From Planococcus citri (lineage: Eukaryota > Arthropoda > Insecta > Hemiptera > Pseudococcidae), in the NCBI RefSeq assembly GCF_950023065.1, contig NC_088679.1:54436001-54500000 (forward strand): a stretch of DNA of 64,000 nucleotides, given 5' to 3'. Shown piece by piece: positions 1 through 13,771 of the stretch. The notes beneath the pieces were generated by a model, which saw nothing but the letters and a program-made list of their open reading frames with translations, ran no database searches and was not told the DNA's origin. The position numbers and the translations under genes were made by a program. Position 1 is the stretch's first letter. Every line of letters begins with the position of its first letter.

Positions 1-3000
1 ATTTTGATATTTCTTGAAAATCACTGACCAAGTCTCCACAAATCATAGGTGCTTTGTAGGTTGAAATTCTTGCATTTTTTTTTCATTCACAAAATGCCGT
101 ACTCAACTCATACGGCCATTTTGATATCTCTTGAAAATCACTGACCAAGTCTCCACAAATCATAGGTGCTTGGTATGTGGAAATTTTCACCTTTTTCCAT
201 CATTCACAAAATGCCGTACTCAATTCATAGGGCCATTTTGATATTTCTTGAAAATCACTGACCAAGTCTCCACAAATCATAGGTGCTTGGTAAGTGGAAA
301 TTTTCACCTTTTTCCATCATTCACAAAATGCCGTACTCAACTCATAGGGCCATTTTGATATTTCTTGAAAATCACTGACCAAGTCTCCACAAATCATAGG
401 TGCTTGGTAAGTGGAAATTTTCACCTTTTTCCATCATTCACAAAATGCCGTACTCAACTCACACGGCCATTTTGATATTTCTTGAAAATCACTGACCAAG
501 TCTCCACAAATCATAGGTGCTTGGTAAGTGGAAATTTTCACCTTTTTCCATCATTCTCAAAATGCTGTACTCAACTCATACGGCCATTTTGATATCTCTT
601 GAAAATCACCGACCAAGTCTCCACAAATCATAGGTGCTTGGTAAGTGGAAATTTTCACCTTTTTCCATCATTCACAAAATACCGTACTCAACTCACACAG
701 CCATTTTGATATTTCTTGAAAATCACTGACCAAGTCTCCACAAATCATAGGTGCTTGGTAAGTGGAAATTTTCACCTTTTTCCATCATTCACAAAGTGCC
801 GTACTCAACTCATAGGGCTTTTTTGATATTTCTTGAAAATCACTGACCAAGTCTCCACAAATCATAGGTGCTTTGTAGGTTGAAATTCTTGCATTTTTTT
901 TTCATTCACAAAATGCCGTACTCAACTCATACGGCCATTTTGATATCTCTTGAAAATCACTGACCAAGTCTCCACAAATCATAGGTGCTTGGTATGTGGA
1001 AATTTTCACCTTTTTCCATCATTCACAAAATGCCGTACTCAACTCATAGGGCCATTTTGATATTTCTTGAAAATCACTGACCAAGTCTCCACAAATCATA
1101 GGTGCTTGGTAAGTGGAAATTTTCACCTTTTTCCATCATTCACAAAATGCCGTACTCAACTCATAGGGCCATTTTGATATTTCTTGAAAATCACTGACCA
1201 AGTCTCCACAAATCATAGGTGCTTTGTAGGTTGAAATTCTTGCATTTTTTTTTCATTCACAAAATGCCGTACTCAACTCATACGGCCATTTTGATATCTC
1301 TTGAAAATCACTGACCAAGTCTCCACAAATCATAGGTGCTTGGTAAGTGGAAATTTTCACCTTTTTCCATCATTCACAAAATGCCGTACTCAACTCATAC
1401 GGCCATTTTGATATCTCTTGAAAATCACTGACCAAGTCTCCACAAATCATAGGTGCTTGGTAAGTGGAAATTTTCACCTTTTTCCATCATTCACAAAATG
1501 CCGTACCTACTCAACTCATGGGGCCATTTTGATATTTCTTGAAAATCACTGACCAAGTCTCCACAAATCATAGGTGCTTGGTAAGTGGAAATTTTCACCT
1601 TTTTCCATCATTCACAAAATGCCGTACTCAACTCATACGGCCATTTTGATATTTCTTGAAAATCACTGACCAAGTCTCCACAAATCATAGGTGCTTGGTA
1701 AGTGGAAATTTTCACCTTTTTCCATCATTCACAAAATGCCGTACCTACTCAACTCATAGGGCCATTTTGATATTTCTTGAAAATCACTGACCAAGTCTCC
1801 ACAAATCATAGGTGCTTGGTAAGTGGAAATTTTCACCTTTTTCCATCATTCACAAAATGCCGTACTCAACTCATACGGCCATTTTGATATCTCTTGAAAA
1901 TCACTGACCAAGTCTCTACAAATCATAGGTGCTTGGTAAGTGGAAATTTTCACCTTTTTCCATCATTCACAAAATGCCGTACTCAACTCATACGGCCATT
2001 TTGATATCTCTTGAAAATCACTGACCAAGTCTCCACAAATCATAGGTGCTTGGTAAGTGGAAATTTTCACCTTTTTCCATCATTCACAAAATGCCGTACC
2101 TACTCAACTCATAGGGCCATTTTGATATTTCTTGAAAATCACTGACCAAGTCTCCACAAATCATAGGTGCTTGGTAAGTGGAAATTTTCACCTTTTTCCA
2201 TCATTCACAAAATGCCGTACTCAACTCACACGGCCATTTTGATATTTCTTGAAAATCACTGACCAAGTCTCCACAAATCATAGGTGCTTGGTAAGTGGAA
2301 ATTTTCACCTTTTTCCATCATTCACAAAATGCTGTACTCAACTCATAGGGCCATTTTGATATTTCTTGAAAATCACTGACCAAGTCTCCACAAATCATAG
2401 GTGCTTTGTAGGTTGAAATTCTTGCATTTTTTTTTCATTCACAAAATGCCGTACTCAACTCATACGCCCATTTTGATATCTCTTGAAAATCACTGACCAA
2501 GTCTCCACAAATCATAGGTGCTTGGTATGTGGAAATTTTCACCTTTTTCCATCATTCACAAAATGCCATACTCAACTCATACAGCCATTTTGATATTTCT
2601 TGAAAATCACTGACCAAGTCTCCACAAATCATAGGTGCTTGGTAAGTGGAAATTTTCACCTTTTTCCATCATTCACAAAATGCCGTACTCAACTCATAGG
2701 GCCATTTTGATATTTCTTGAAAATCACTGACCAAGTCTCCACAAATCATAGGTGCTTGGTAAGTGGAAATTTTCACCTTTTTCCATCATTCACAAAATGC
2801 CGTACTCAACTCACACGGCCATTTTGATATTTCTTGAAAATCACTGACCAAGTCTCCACAAATCATAGGTGCTTGGTAAGTGGAAATTTTCACCTTTTTC
2901 CATCATTCACAAAATGCCGTACTCAACTCATAGGGCCATTTTGATATTTCTTGAAAATCACTGACCAAGTCTCCACAAATCATAGGTGCTTTGTAGGTTG

Positions 3001-6000
3001 AAATTCTTGCATTTTTTTTTCATTCACAAAATGCCGTACTCAACTCATACGCCCATTTTGATATCTCTTGAAAATCACTGACCAAGTCTCCACAAATCAT
3101 AGGTGCTTGGTATGTGGAAATTTTCACCTTTTTCCATCATTCACAAAATGCCGTACTCAACTCATACAGCCATTTTGATATTTCTTGAAAATCACTGACC
3201 AAGTCTCCACAAATCATAGGTGCTTGGTAAGTGGAAATTTTCACCTTTTTCCATCATTCACAAAATGCCGTACTCAACTCACACGGCCATTTTGATATTT
3301 CTTGAAAATCACTGACCAAGTCTCCACAAATCATAGGTGCTTGGTAAGTGGAAATTTTCACCTTTTTCCATCATTCACAAAATGCCGTACTCAACTCATA
3401 GGGCCATTTTGATATTTCTTGAAAATCACTGACCAAGTCTCCACAAATCATAGGTGCTTTGTAGGTTGAAATTCTTGCATTTTTTTTTCATTCACAAAAT
3501 GCCGTACTCAACTCATACGCCCATTTTGATATTTCTTGAAAATCACTGACCAAGTCTCCACAAATCATAGGTGCTTGGTAAGTGGAAATTTTCACCTTTT
3601 TCCATCATTCACAAAATGCTGTACTCAACTCATAGGGCCATTTTGATATTTCTTGAAAATCACTGACCAAGTCTCCACAAATCATAGGTGCTTGGTAAGT
3701 GGAAATTTTCACCTTTTTCCATCATTCACAAAATGCCGTACTCAACTCACACGGCCATTTTGATATTTCTTGAAAATCACTGACCAAGTCTCCACAAATC
3801 ATAGGTGCTTGGTAAGTGGAAATTTTCACCTTTTTCCATCATTCACAAAATGCCGTACTCAACTCATAGGGCCATTTTGATATTTCTTGAAAATCACTGA
3901 CCAAGTCTCCACAAATCATAGGTGCTTTGTAGGTTGAAATTCTTGCATTTTTTTTCATTCACAAAATGCCGTACTCAACTCATACGGCCATTTTGATATC
4001 TCTTGAAAATCACTGACCAAGTCTCCACAAATCATAGGTGCTTGGTGTGTGGAAATTTTCACCTTTTTCCATCATTCACAAAATGCCGTACTCAACTCAT
4101 ACGGCCATTTTGATATTTCTTGAAAATCACTGACCAAGTCTCCACAAATCATAGGTGCTTGGTAAGTGGAAATTTTCACCTTTTTCCATCATTCACAAAA
4201 TGCCGTACTCAACTCATACGGCCATTTTGATATCTCTTGAGAATCACTGACCAAGTCTCCACAAATCATAGGTGCTTGGTAAGTGGAAATTTTCACCTTT
4301 TTCCATCATTCACAAAATGCCGTACTCAACTCATACGGCCGTTTTGATATTTCTTGAAAATCACTGACCAAGTCTCCACAAATCATAGGTGCTTGGTAAG
4401 TGGAAATTTTCACCTTTTTCTATCATTCACAAAATGCCGTACCTACTCAACTCATATGGCCATTTTGATATTTCTTGAAAATCACTGACCAAGTCTCCAC
4501 AAATCATAGGTGCTTGGTAAGTGGAAATTTTCACCTTTTTCCATCATTCACAAAATGCCATACCTACTCAACTCATAGGGCCATTTTGATATTTCTTGAA
4601 AATCACTGACCAAGTCTCCACAAATCATAGGTGCTTGGTAAGTGGAAATTTTCACCTTTTTCCATCATTCACAAAATGCCGTACTCAACTCATACGGCCA
4701 TTTTGATATTTCTTGAAAATCACTGACCAAGTCTCCACAAATCATAGGTGCTTGGTAAGTGGAAATTTTCACCTTTTTCCATCATTCACAAAATGCCATA
4801 CCCAACTCATAGGGCCATTTTGATATCTCTTGAAAATCACTGACCAAGTCTCCACAAATCATAGGTGCTTGGTAAGTGGAAATTTTCACCTTTTTCCATC
4901 ATTCACAAAATGCCGTACTCAACTCATACGGCCATTTTGATATCTCTTGAGAATCACTGACCAAGTCTCCACAAATCATAGGTGCTTGGTAAGTGGAAAT
5001 TTTCACCTTTTTCCATCATTCACAAAATGCCGTACTCAACTCATACGGCCATTTTGATATCTCTTGAAAATCACTGACCAAGTCTCCACAAATCATAGGT
5101 GCTTGGTAAGTGGAAATTTTCACCTTTTTCCATCATTCACAAAATGCCGTACCTACTCAACTCATAGGGCCATTTTGATATTTCTTGAAAATCACTGACC
5201 AAGTCTCCACAAATCATAGGTGCTTGGTAAGTGGAAATTTTCACCTTTTTCCATCATTCACAAAATGCCGTACCTACTCAACTCATAGGGCCATTTTGAT
5301 ATTTCTTGAAAATCACTGACCAAGTCTCCACAAATCATAGGTGCTTGGTAAGTGGAAATTTTCACCTTTTTCCATCATTCACAAAATGCCGTACTCAACT
5401 CATACGGCCATTTTGATATCTCTTGAAAATCACTGACCAAGTCTCCACAAATCATAGGTGCTTGGTAAGTGGAAATTTTCACCTTTTTCCATCATTCACA
5501 AAATGCCGTACTCAACTCATAGGGCCATTTTGATATTTCTTGAAAATCACTGACCAAGTCTCCACAAATCATAGGTGCTTGGTAAGTGGAAATTTTCACC
5601 TTTTTCCATCATTCACAAAATGCCGTACCTACTCAACTCATAGGGCCATTTTGATATTTCTTGAAAATCACTGACCAAGTCTCCACAAATCATAGGTGCT
5701 TGGTAAGTGGATATTTTCACCTTTTTCCATCATTCACAAAATGCCGTACTCAACTCATACGGCCATTTTGATATCTCTTGAAAATCACTGACCAAGTCTC
5801 CACAAATCATAGGTGCTTGGTAAGTGGAAATTTTCACCTTTTTCCATCATTCACAAAATGCCGTACTCAACTCATACGGCCATTTTGATATTTCTTGAAA
5901 ATCACTGACCAAGTCTCCACAAATCATAGGTGCTTGGTAAGTGGAAATTTTCACCTTTTTCCATCATTCACAAAATGCCGTACTCAACTCACACGGCCAT

Positions 6001-8090
6001 TTTGATATTTCTTGAAAATCACTGACCAAGTCTCCACAAATCATAGGTGCTTGGTAAGTGGAAATTTTCACCTTTTTCCATCATTCACAAAATGCCGTAC
6101 TCAACTCATACGGCCATTTTGATATTTCTTGAAAATCACTGACCAAGTCTCCACAAATCATAGGTGCTTGGTAAGTGGAAATTTTCACCTTTTTCCATCA
6201 TTCACAAAATGCCGTACTAAACTCATACGGCCATTTTGATATTTCTTGAAAATCACTGACCAAGTCTCCACAAATCATAGGTGCTTGGTAAGTGGAAATT
6301 TTCACCTTTTTCCATCATTCACAAAATGCCGTACTCAACTCATAGGGCCATTTTGATATTTCTTGAAAATCACTGACCAAGTCTCCACAAATCATAGGTG
6401 CTTGGTAAGTGGAAATTTTCACCTTTTTCCATCATTCACAAAATGCCGTACTCAACTCATAGGGCCATTTTGATATTTCTTGAAAATCACTGACCAAGTC
6501 CCCACAAATCATAGGTGCTTGGTAACTGGAAATTTTCACCTTTTTCCATCATTCACAAAATACCGTACTCAACTCACACAGCCATTTTGATATTTCTTGA
6601 AAATCACTGACCAAGTCTCCACAAATCATAGGTGCTTGGTAAGTGGAAATTTTCACCTTTTTCCATCATTCACAAAATGCCGTACCTACTCAACTCATAG
6701 GGCCATTTTGATATTTCTTGAAAATCACTGACCAAGTCTCCACAAATCATAGGTGCTTGGTAAGTGGAAATTTTCACCTTTTTCCATCATTCACAAAATG
6801 CCGTACCTACTCAACTCATAGGGCCATTTTGATATTTCTTGAAAATCACTGACCAAGTCTCCACAAATCATAGGTGCTTGGTAAGTGGATATTTTCACCT
6901 TTTTCCATCATTCACAAAATGCCGTACTCAACTCATATGGCCATTTTGATATCTCTTGAAAATCACTGACCAAGTCTCCACAAATCATAGGTGCTTGGTA
7001 AGTGGAAATTTTCACCTTTTTCCATCATTCACAAAATGCCGTACTCAACTCATACGGCCATTTTGATATTTCTTGAAAATCACTGACCAAGTATCCACAA
7101 ATCATAGGTGCTTGGTAAGTGGAAATTTTCACCTTTTTCCATCATTCACAAAATGCCGTACTCAACTCATACGGCCATTTTGATATCTCTTGAAAATCAC
7201 TGACCAAGTCTCCACAAATCATAGGTGCTTGGTAAGTGGAAATTTTCACCTTTTTCCATCATTCACAAAATGCCATACCTACTCAACTCATAGGGCCATT
7301 TTGATATTTCTTGAAAATCACTGACCAAGTCTCCACAAATCATAGATGCTTGGTAAGTGGAAATTTTCACCTTTTTCCATCATTCACAAAATGCCGTACT
7401 CAACTCATACGGCCATTTTGATATTTCTTGAAAATCACTGACCAAGTCTCCACAAATCATAGGTGCTTGGTAAGTGGAAATTTTCACCTTTTTCCATCAT
7501 TCACAAAATGCCGTACCTACTCAACTCATACGGCCATTTTGATATCTCTTGAAAATCACTGACCAAGTCTCCACAAATCATAGGTGCTTGGTAAGTGGAA
7601 ATTTTCACCTTTTTCCATCATTCACAAAATGCCGTACTCAACTCATACGGCCATTTTGATATTTCTTGAAAATCACTGACCAAGTCTCCACAAATCATAG
7701 GTGCTTGGTAAGTGGAAATTTTCACCTTTTTCCATCATTCACAAAATGCCGTACTCAACTCATAGGGCCATTTTGATATTTCTTGAAAATCACTGACCAA
7801 GTCTCCACAAATCATAGGTGCTTGGTAAGTGGAAATTTTCACCTTTTTCCATCATTCACAAAATGCCGTACTCAACTCATAGGGCCATTTTGATATTTCT
7901 TGAAAATCACTGACCAAGTCTCCACAAATCATAGGTGCTTGGTAACTGGAAATTTTCACCTTTTTCCATCATTCACAAAATACCGTACTCAACTCACACA
8001 GCCATTTTGATATTTCTTGAAAATCACTGACCAAGTCTCCACAAATCATAGGTGCTTGGTAAGTGGAAATTTTCACCTTTTTCCATCATT

Positions 8091-9965
8091 CACAAAGTGC
8101 CATACTCAACTCATAGGGCCATTTTGATATTTCTTGAAAATCACTGACCAAGTCTCCACAAATCATAGGTGCTTTGTAGGTTGAAATTCTTGCATTTTTT
8201 TTTCATTCACAAAATGCCGTACTCAACTCATACGGCCATTTTGATATCTCTTGAAAATCACTGACCAAGTCTCCACAAATCATAGGTGCTTGGTATGTGG
8301 AAATTTTCACCTTTTTCCATCATTCACAAAATGCCGTACTCAACTCATAGGGCCATTTTGATATTTCTTGAAAATCACTGACCAAGTCTCCACAAATCAT
8401 AGGTGCTTGGTAAGTGGAAATTTTCACCTTTTTCCATCATTCACAAAATGCCGTACTCAACTCATAGGGCCATTTTGATATTTCTTGAAAATCACTGACC
8501 AAGTCTCCACAAATCATAGGTGCTTGGTAAGTGGAAATTTTCACCTTTTTCCATCATTCACAAAATGCCGTACTCAACTCACACGGCCATTTTGATATTT
8601 CTTGAAAATCACTGACCAAGTCTCCACAAATCATAGGTGCTTGGTAAGTGGAAATTTTCACCTTTTTCCATCATTCACAAAATGCTGTACTCAACTCATA
8701 CGGCCATTTTGATATCTCTTGAAAATCACCGACCAAGTCTCCACAAATCATAGGTGCTTGGTAAGTGGAAATTTTCACCCTTTTTCCATCATTCACAAAA
8801 TGCCGTACTCAACTCATATGGCCATTTTGATATCTCTTGAGAATCACTGACCAAGTCTCCACAAATCATAGGTGCTTGGTAACTGGAAATTTTCACCTTT
8901 TTCCATCATTCACAAAATACCGTACTCAACTCACACAGCCATTTTGATATTTCTTGAAAATCACTGACCAAGTCTCCACAAATCATAGGTGCTTGGTAAG
9001 TGGAAATTTTCACCTTTTTCCATCATTCACAAAGTGCCGTACTCAACTCATAGGGCCATTTTGATATTTCTTGAAAATCACTGACCAAGTCTCCACAAAT
9101 CATAGGTGCTTTGTAGGTTGAAATTCTTGCATTTTTTTTTCATTCACAAAATGCCGTACTCAACTCATACGGCCATTTTGATATCTCTTGAAAATCACTG
9201 ACCAAGTCTCCACAAATCATAGGTGCTTGGTAAGTGGAAATTTTCACCTTTTTCCATCATTCACAAAATGCCGTACTCAACTCATAGGGCCATTTTGATA
9301 TTTCTTGAAAATCACTGACCAAGTCTCCACAAATCATAGGTGCTTGGTAAGTGGAAATTTTCACCTTTTTCCATCATTCACAAAATGCCGTACTCAACTC
9401 ATAGGGCCATTTTGATATTTCTTGAAAATCACTGACCAAGTCTCCACAAATCATAGGTGCTTGGTAAGTGGAAATTTTCACCTTTTTCCATCATTCACAA
9501 AATGCCGTACTCAACTCACACGGCCATTTTGATATTTCTTGAAAATCACTGACCAAGTCTCCACAAATCATAGGTGCTTGGTAAGTGGAAATTTTCACCT
9601 TTTTCCATCATTCACAAAATGCTGTACTCAACTCATACGGCCATTTTGATATCTCTTGAAAATCACCGACCAAGTCTCCACAAATCATAGGTGCTTGGTA
9701 AGTGGAAATTTTCACCCTTTTTCCATCATTCACAAAATGCCGTACTCAACTCATATGGCCATTTTGATATCTCTTGAGAATCACTGACCAAGTCTCCACA
9801 AATCATAGGCGCTTGGTAAGTGGAAATTTTCACCTTTTTCCATCATTCACAAAATGCCGTACCTACTCAACTCATAGGGCCATTTTGATATTTCTTGAAA
9901 ATCACTGACCAAGTCTCCACAAATCATAGGTGCTTGGTAAGTGGAAATTTTCACCTTTTTCCATC
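8091..9965. repeat. Higher-order repeat, short block (about 937 bp, 8 monomers)
   Basis: The variant cacaaagtgcc appears at 8091 and again at 9028, 937 bp apart. Each time it is followed by a gctttgtagg-class monomer, a ctct monomer, two cataggg monomers, a cacacgg monomer, a ctgtac/caccgacc monomer and a caccctttttcc/catatgg/gagaatc monomer. 937 equals 8 x 117 plus the single extra base of the 118-bp class. Related partial versions of the same order start near 790 and 10676. This pattern is expected of unequal exchange between registers of eight monomers. The right boundary is approximate. Confidence 0.75.
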
Positions 9966-12900
9966 ATTCACAAAATGCCGTACCTACTCAACTCATACGG
10001 CCATTTTGATATTTCTTGAAAATCACTGACCAAGTCTCCACAAATCATAGGTGCTTGGTAAGTGGAAATTTTCACCTTTTTCCATCATTCACAAAATGCC
10101 GTACTCAACTCATAGGGCCATTTTGATATTTCTTGAAAATCACTGACCAAGTCTCCACAAATCATAGGTGCTTGGTAAGTGGAAATTTTCACCTTTTTCC
10201 ATCATTCACAAAATGCCGTACTCAACTCACACGGCCATTTTGATATTTCTTGAAAATCACTGACCAAGTCTCCACAAATCATAGGTGCTTGGTAAGTGGA
10301 AATTTTCACCTTTTTCCATCATTCACAAAATGCTGTACACAACTCATACGGCCATTTTGATATCTCTTGAAAATCACCGACCAAGTCTCCACAAATCATA
10401 GGTGCTTGGTAAGTGGAAATTTTCACCCTTTTTCCATCATTCACAAAATGCCGTACTCAACTCATATGGCCATTTTGATATCTCTTGAGAATCACTGACC
10501 AAGTCTCCACAAATCATAGGTGCTTGGTAACTGGAAATTTTCACCTTTTTCCATCATTCACAAAATACCGTACTCAACTCACACAGCCATTTTGATATTT
10601 CTTGAAAATCACTGACCAAGTCTCCACAAATCATAGGTGCTTGGTAAGTGGAAATTTTCACCTTTTCCCATCATTCACAAAGTGCCATACTCAACTCATA
10701 GGGCCATTTTGATATTTCTTGAAAATCACTGACCAAGTCTCCACAAATCATAGGTGCTTTGTAGGTTGAAATTCTTGCATTTTTTTTTTCATTCACAAAA
10801 TGCCGTACTCAACTCATACGGCCATTTTGATATCTCTTGAAAATCACTGACCAAGTCTCCACAAATCATAGGTGCTTGGTAAGTGGAAATTTTCACCTTT
10901 TTCCATCATTCACAAAATGCCGTACTCAACTCATAGGGCCATTTTGATATTTCTTGAAAATCACTGACCAAGTCTCCACAAATCATAGGTGCTTGGTAAG
11001 TGGAAATTTTCACCTTTTTCCATCATTCACAAAATGCCGTACTCAACTCATAGGGCCATTTTGATATTTCTTGAAAATCACTGACCAAGTCTCCACAAAT
11101 CATAGGTGCTTGGTAAGTGGAAATTTTCACCTTTTTCCATCATTCACAAAATGCCGTACTCAACTCACTCGGCCATTTTGATATTTCTTGAAAATCACTG
11201 ACCAAGTCTCCACAAATCATAGGTGCTTGGTAAGTGGAAATTTTCACCTTTTTCCATCATTCACAAAATGCTGTACTCAACTCATACGGCCATTTTGATA
11301 TCTCTTGAAAATCACCGACCAAGTCTCCACAAATCATAGGTGCTTGGTAAGTGGAAATTTTCACCCTTTTTCCATCATTCACAAAATGCCGTACTCAACT
11401 CATATGGCCATTTTGATATCTCTTGAGAATCACTGACCAAGTCTCCACAAATCATAGGCGCTTGGTAAGTGGAAATTTTCACCTTTTTCCATCATTCACA
11501 AAATGCCATACCTACTCAACTCATACGGCCATTTTGATATCTCTTGAAAATCACTGACCAAGTCTCCACAAATCATAGGTGCTTGGTAAGTGGAAATTTT
11601 CACCTTTTTCCATCATTCACAAAATGCCATACTCAACTCATAGGGCCATTTTGATATTTCTTGAAAATCACTGACCAAGTCTCCACAAATCATAGGTGCT
11701 TGGTAAGTGGTAATTTTCACCTTTTTCCATCATTCACAAAATGCCGTACTCAACTCATAGGGCCATTTTGATATTTCTTGAAAATCACTGACCAAGTCTC
11801 CACAAATCATAGGTGCTTGGTAAGTGGAAATTTTCACCTTTTTCCATCATTCACAAAATGCAGTACTCAACTCATACTGCCATTTTGATATCTCTTGAAA
11901 ATCACTGACCAAGTCTCCACAAATCATAGGTGCTTGGTAAGTGGATATTTTCACCTTTTTTCATCATTCACAAAATGCCGTACTCAACTCATACGGCCAT
12001 TTTGATATCTCTTGAAAATCACTGACCAAGTCTCCACAAATCATAGGTGCTTGGTAAGTGGAAATTTTCACCTTTTTCCATCATTCACAAAATGCCGTAC
12101 TCAACTCATACGGCCATTTTGATATTTCTTGAAAATCACTGACCAAGTCTCCACAAATCATAGGTGCTTGGTAAGTGGAAATTTTCACCTTTTTCCATCA
12201 TTCACAAAATGCCGTACTCAACTCATACGGCCATTTTGATATCTCTTGAAAATCACTGACCAAGTCTCCACAAATCATAGGTGCTTGGTAAGTGGAAATT
12301 TTCACCTTTTTCCATCATTCACAAAATGCCATACCTACTCAACTCATAGGGCCATTTTGATATTTCTTGAAAATCACTGACCAAGTCTCCACAAATCATA
12401 GATGCTTGGTAAGTGGAAATTTTCACCTTTTTCCATCATTCACAAAGTGCCGTACTCAACTCATAGGGCCATTTTGATATTTCTTGAAAATCACTGACCA
12501 AGTCTCCACAAATCATAGGTGCTTTGTAGGTTGAAATTCTTGCATTTTTTTTTCATTCACAAAATGCCGTACTCAACTCATACGGCCATTTTGATATCTC
12601 TTGAAAATCACTGACCAAGTCTCCACAAATCATAGGTGCTTGGTAAGTGGAAATTTTCACCTTTTTCCATCATTCACAAAATGCCGTACTCAACTCATAC
12701 GGCCATTTTGATATCTCTTGAAAATCACTGACCAAGTCTCCACAAATCATAGGTGCTTGGTAAGTGGAAATTTTCACCTTTTTCCATCATTCACAAAATG
12801 CCGTACTCAACTCATACGGCCATTTTGATATTTCTTGAAAATCACTGACCAAGTCTCCACAAATCATAGGTGCTTGGTAAGTGGAAATTTTCACCTTTTT

Positions 12901-13771
12901 CCATCATTCACAAAATGCCGTACTCAACTCATACGGCCATTTTGATATCTCTTGAAAATCACTGACCAAGTCTCCACAAATCATAGGTGCTTGGTAAGTG
13001 GAAATTTTCACCTTTTTCCATCATTCACAAAATGCCATACCTACTCAACTCATAGGGCCATTTTGATATTTCTTGAAAATCACTGACCAAGTCTCCACAA
13101 ATCATAGATGCTTGGTAAGTGGAAATTTTCACCTTTTTCCATCATTCACAAAATGCTGTACTCAACTCATACGGCCATTTTGATATTTCTTGAAAATCAC
13201 TGACCAAGTCTCCACAAATCATAGGTGCTTGGTAAGTGGAAATTTTCACCTTTTTCCATCCTTCACAAAATGCCGTACCTACTCAACTCATAGGGCCATT
13301 TTGATATTTCTTGAAAATCACTGACCAAGTCTCCACAAATCATAGGTGCTTGGTAAGTGGAAATTTTCACCTTTTTCCATCATTCACAAAATGCCGTACC
13401 TACTCAACTCATACGGCCATTTTGATATTTCTTGAAAATCACTGACCAAGTCTCCACAAATCATAGGTGCTTGGTAAGTGGAAATTTTCACCTTTTTCCA
13501 TCATTCACAAAATGCCGTACTCAACTCATACGGCCATTTTGATATTTCTTGAAAATCACTGACCAAGTCTCCACAAATCATAGGTGCTTGGTAAGTGGAT
13601 ATTTTCACCTTTTTCCATCATTCACAAAATGCCGTACTCAACTCATAGGGCCATTTTGATATTTCTTGAAAATCACTGACCAAGTCTCCACAAATCATAG
13701 GTGCTTGGTAAGTGGAAATTTTCACCTTTTTCCATCATTCACAAAGTGCCGTACTCAACTCATAGGGCCAT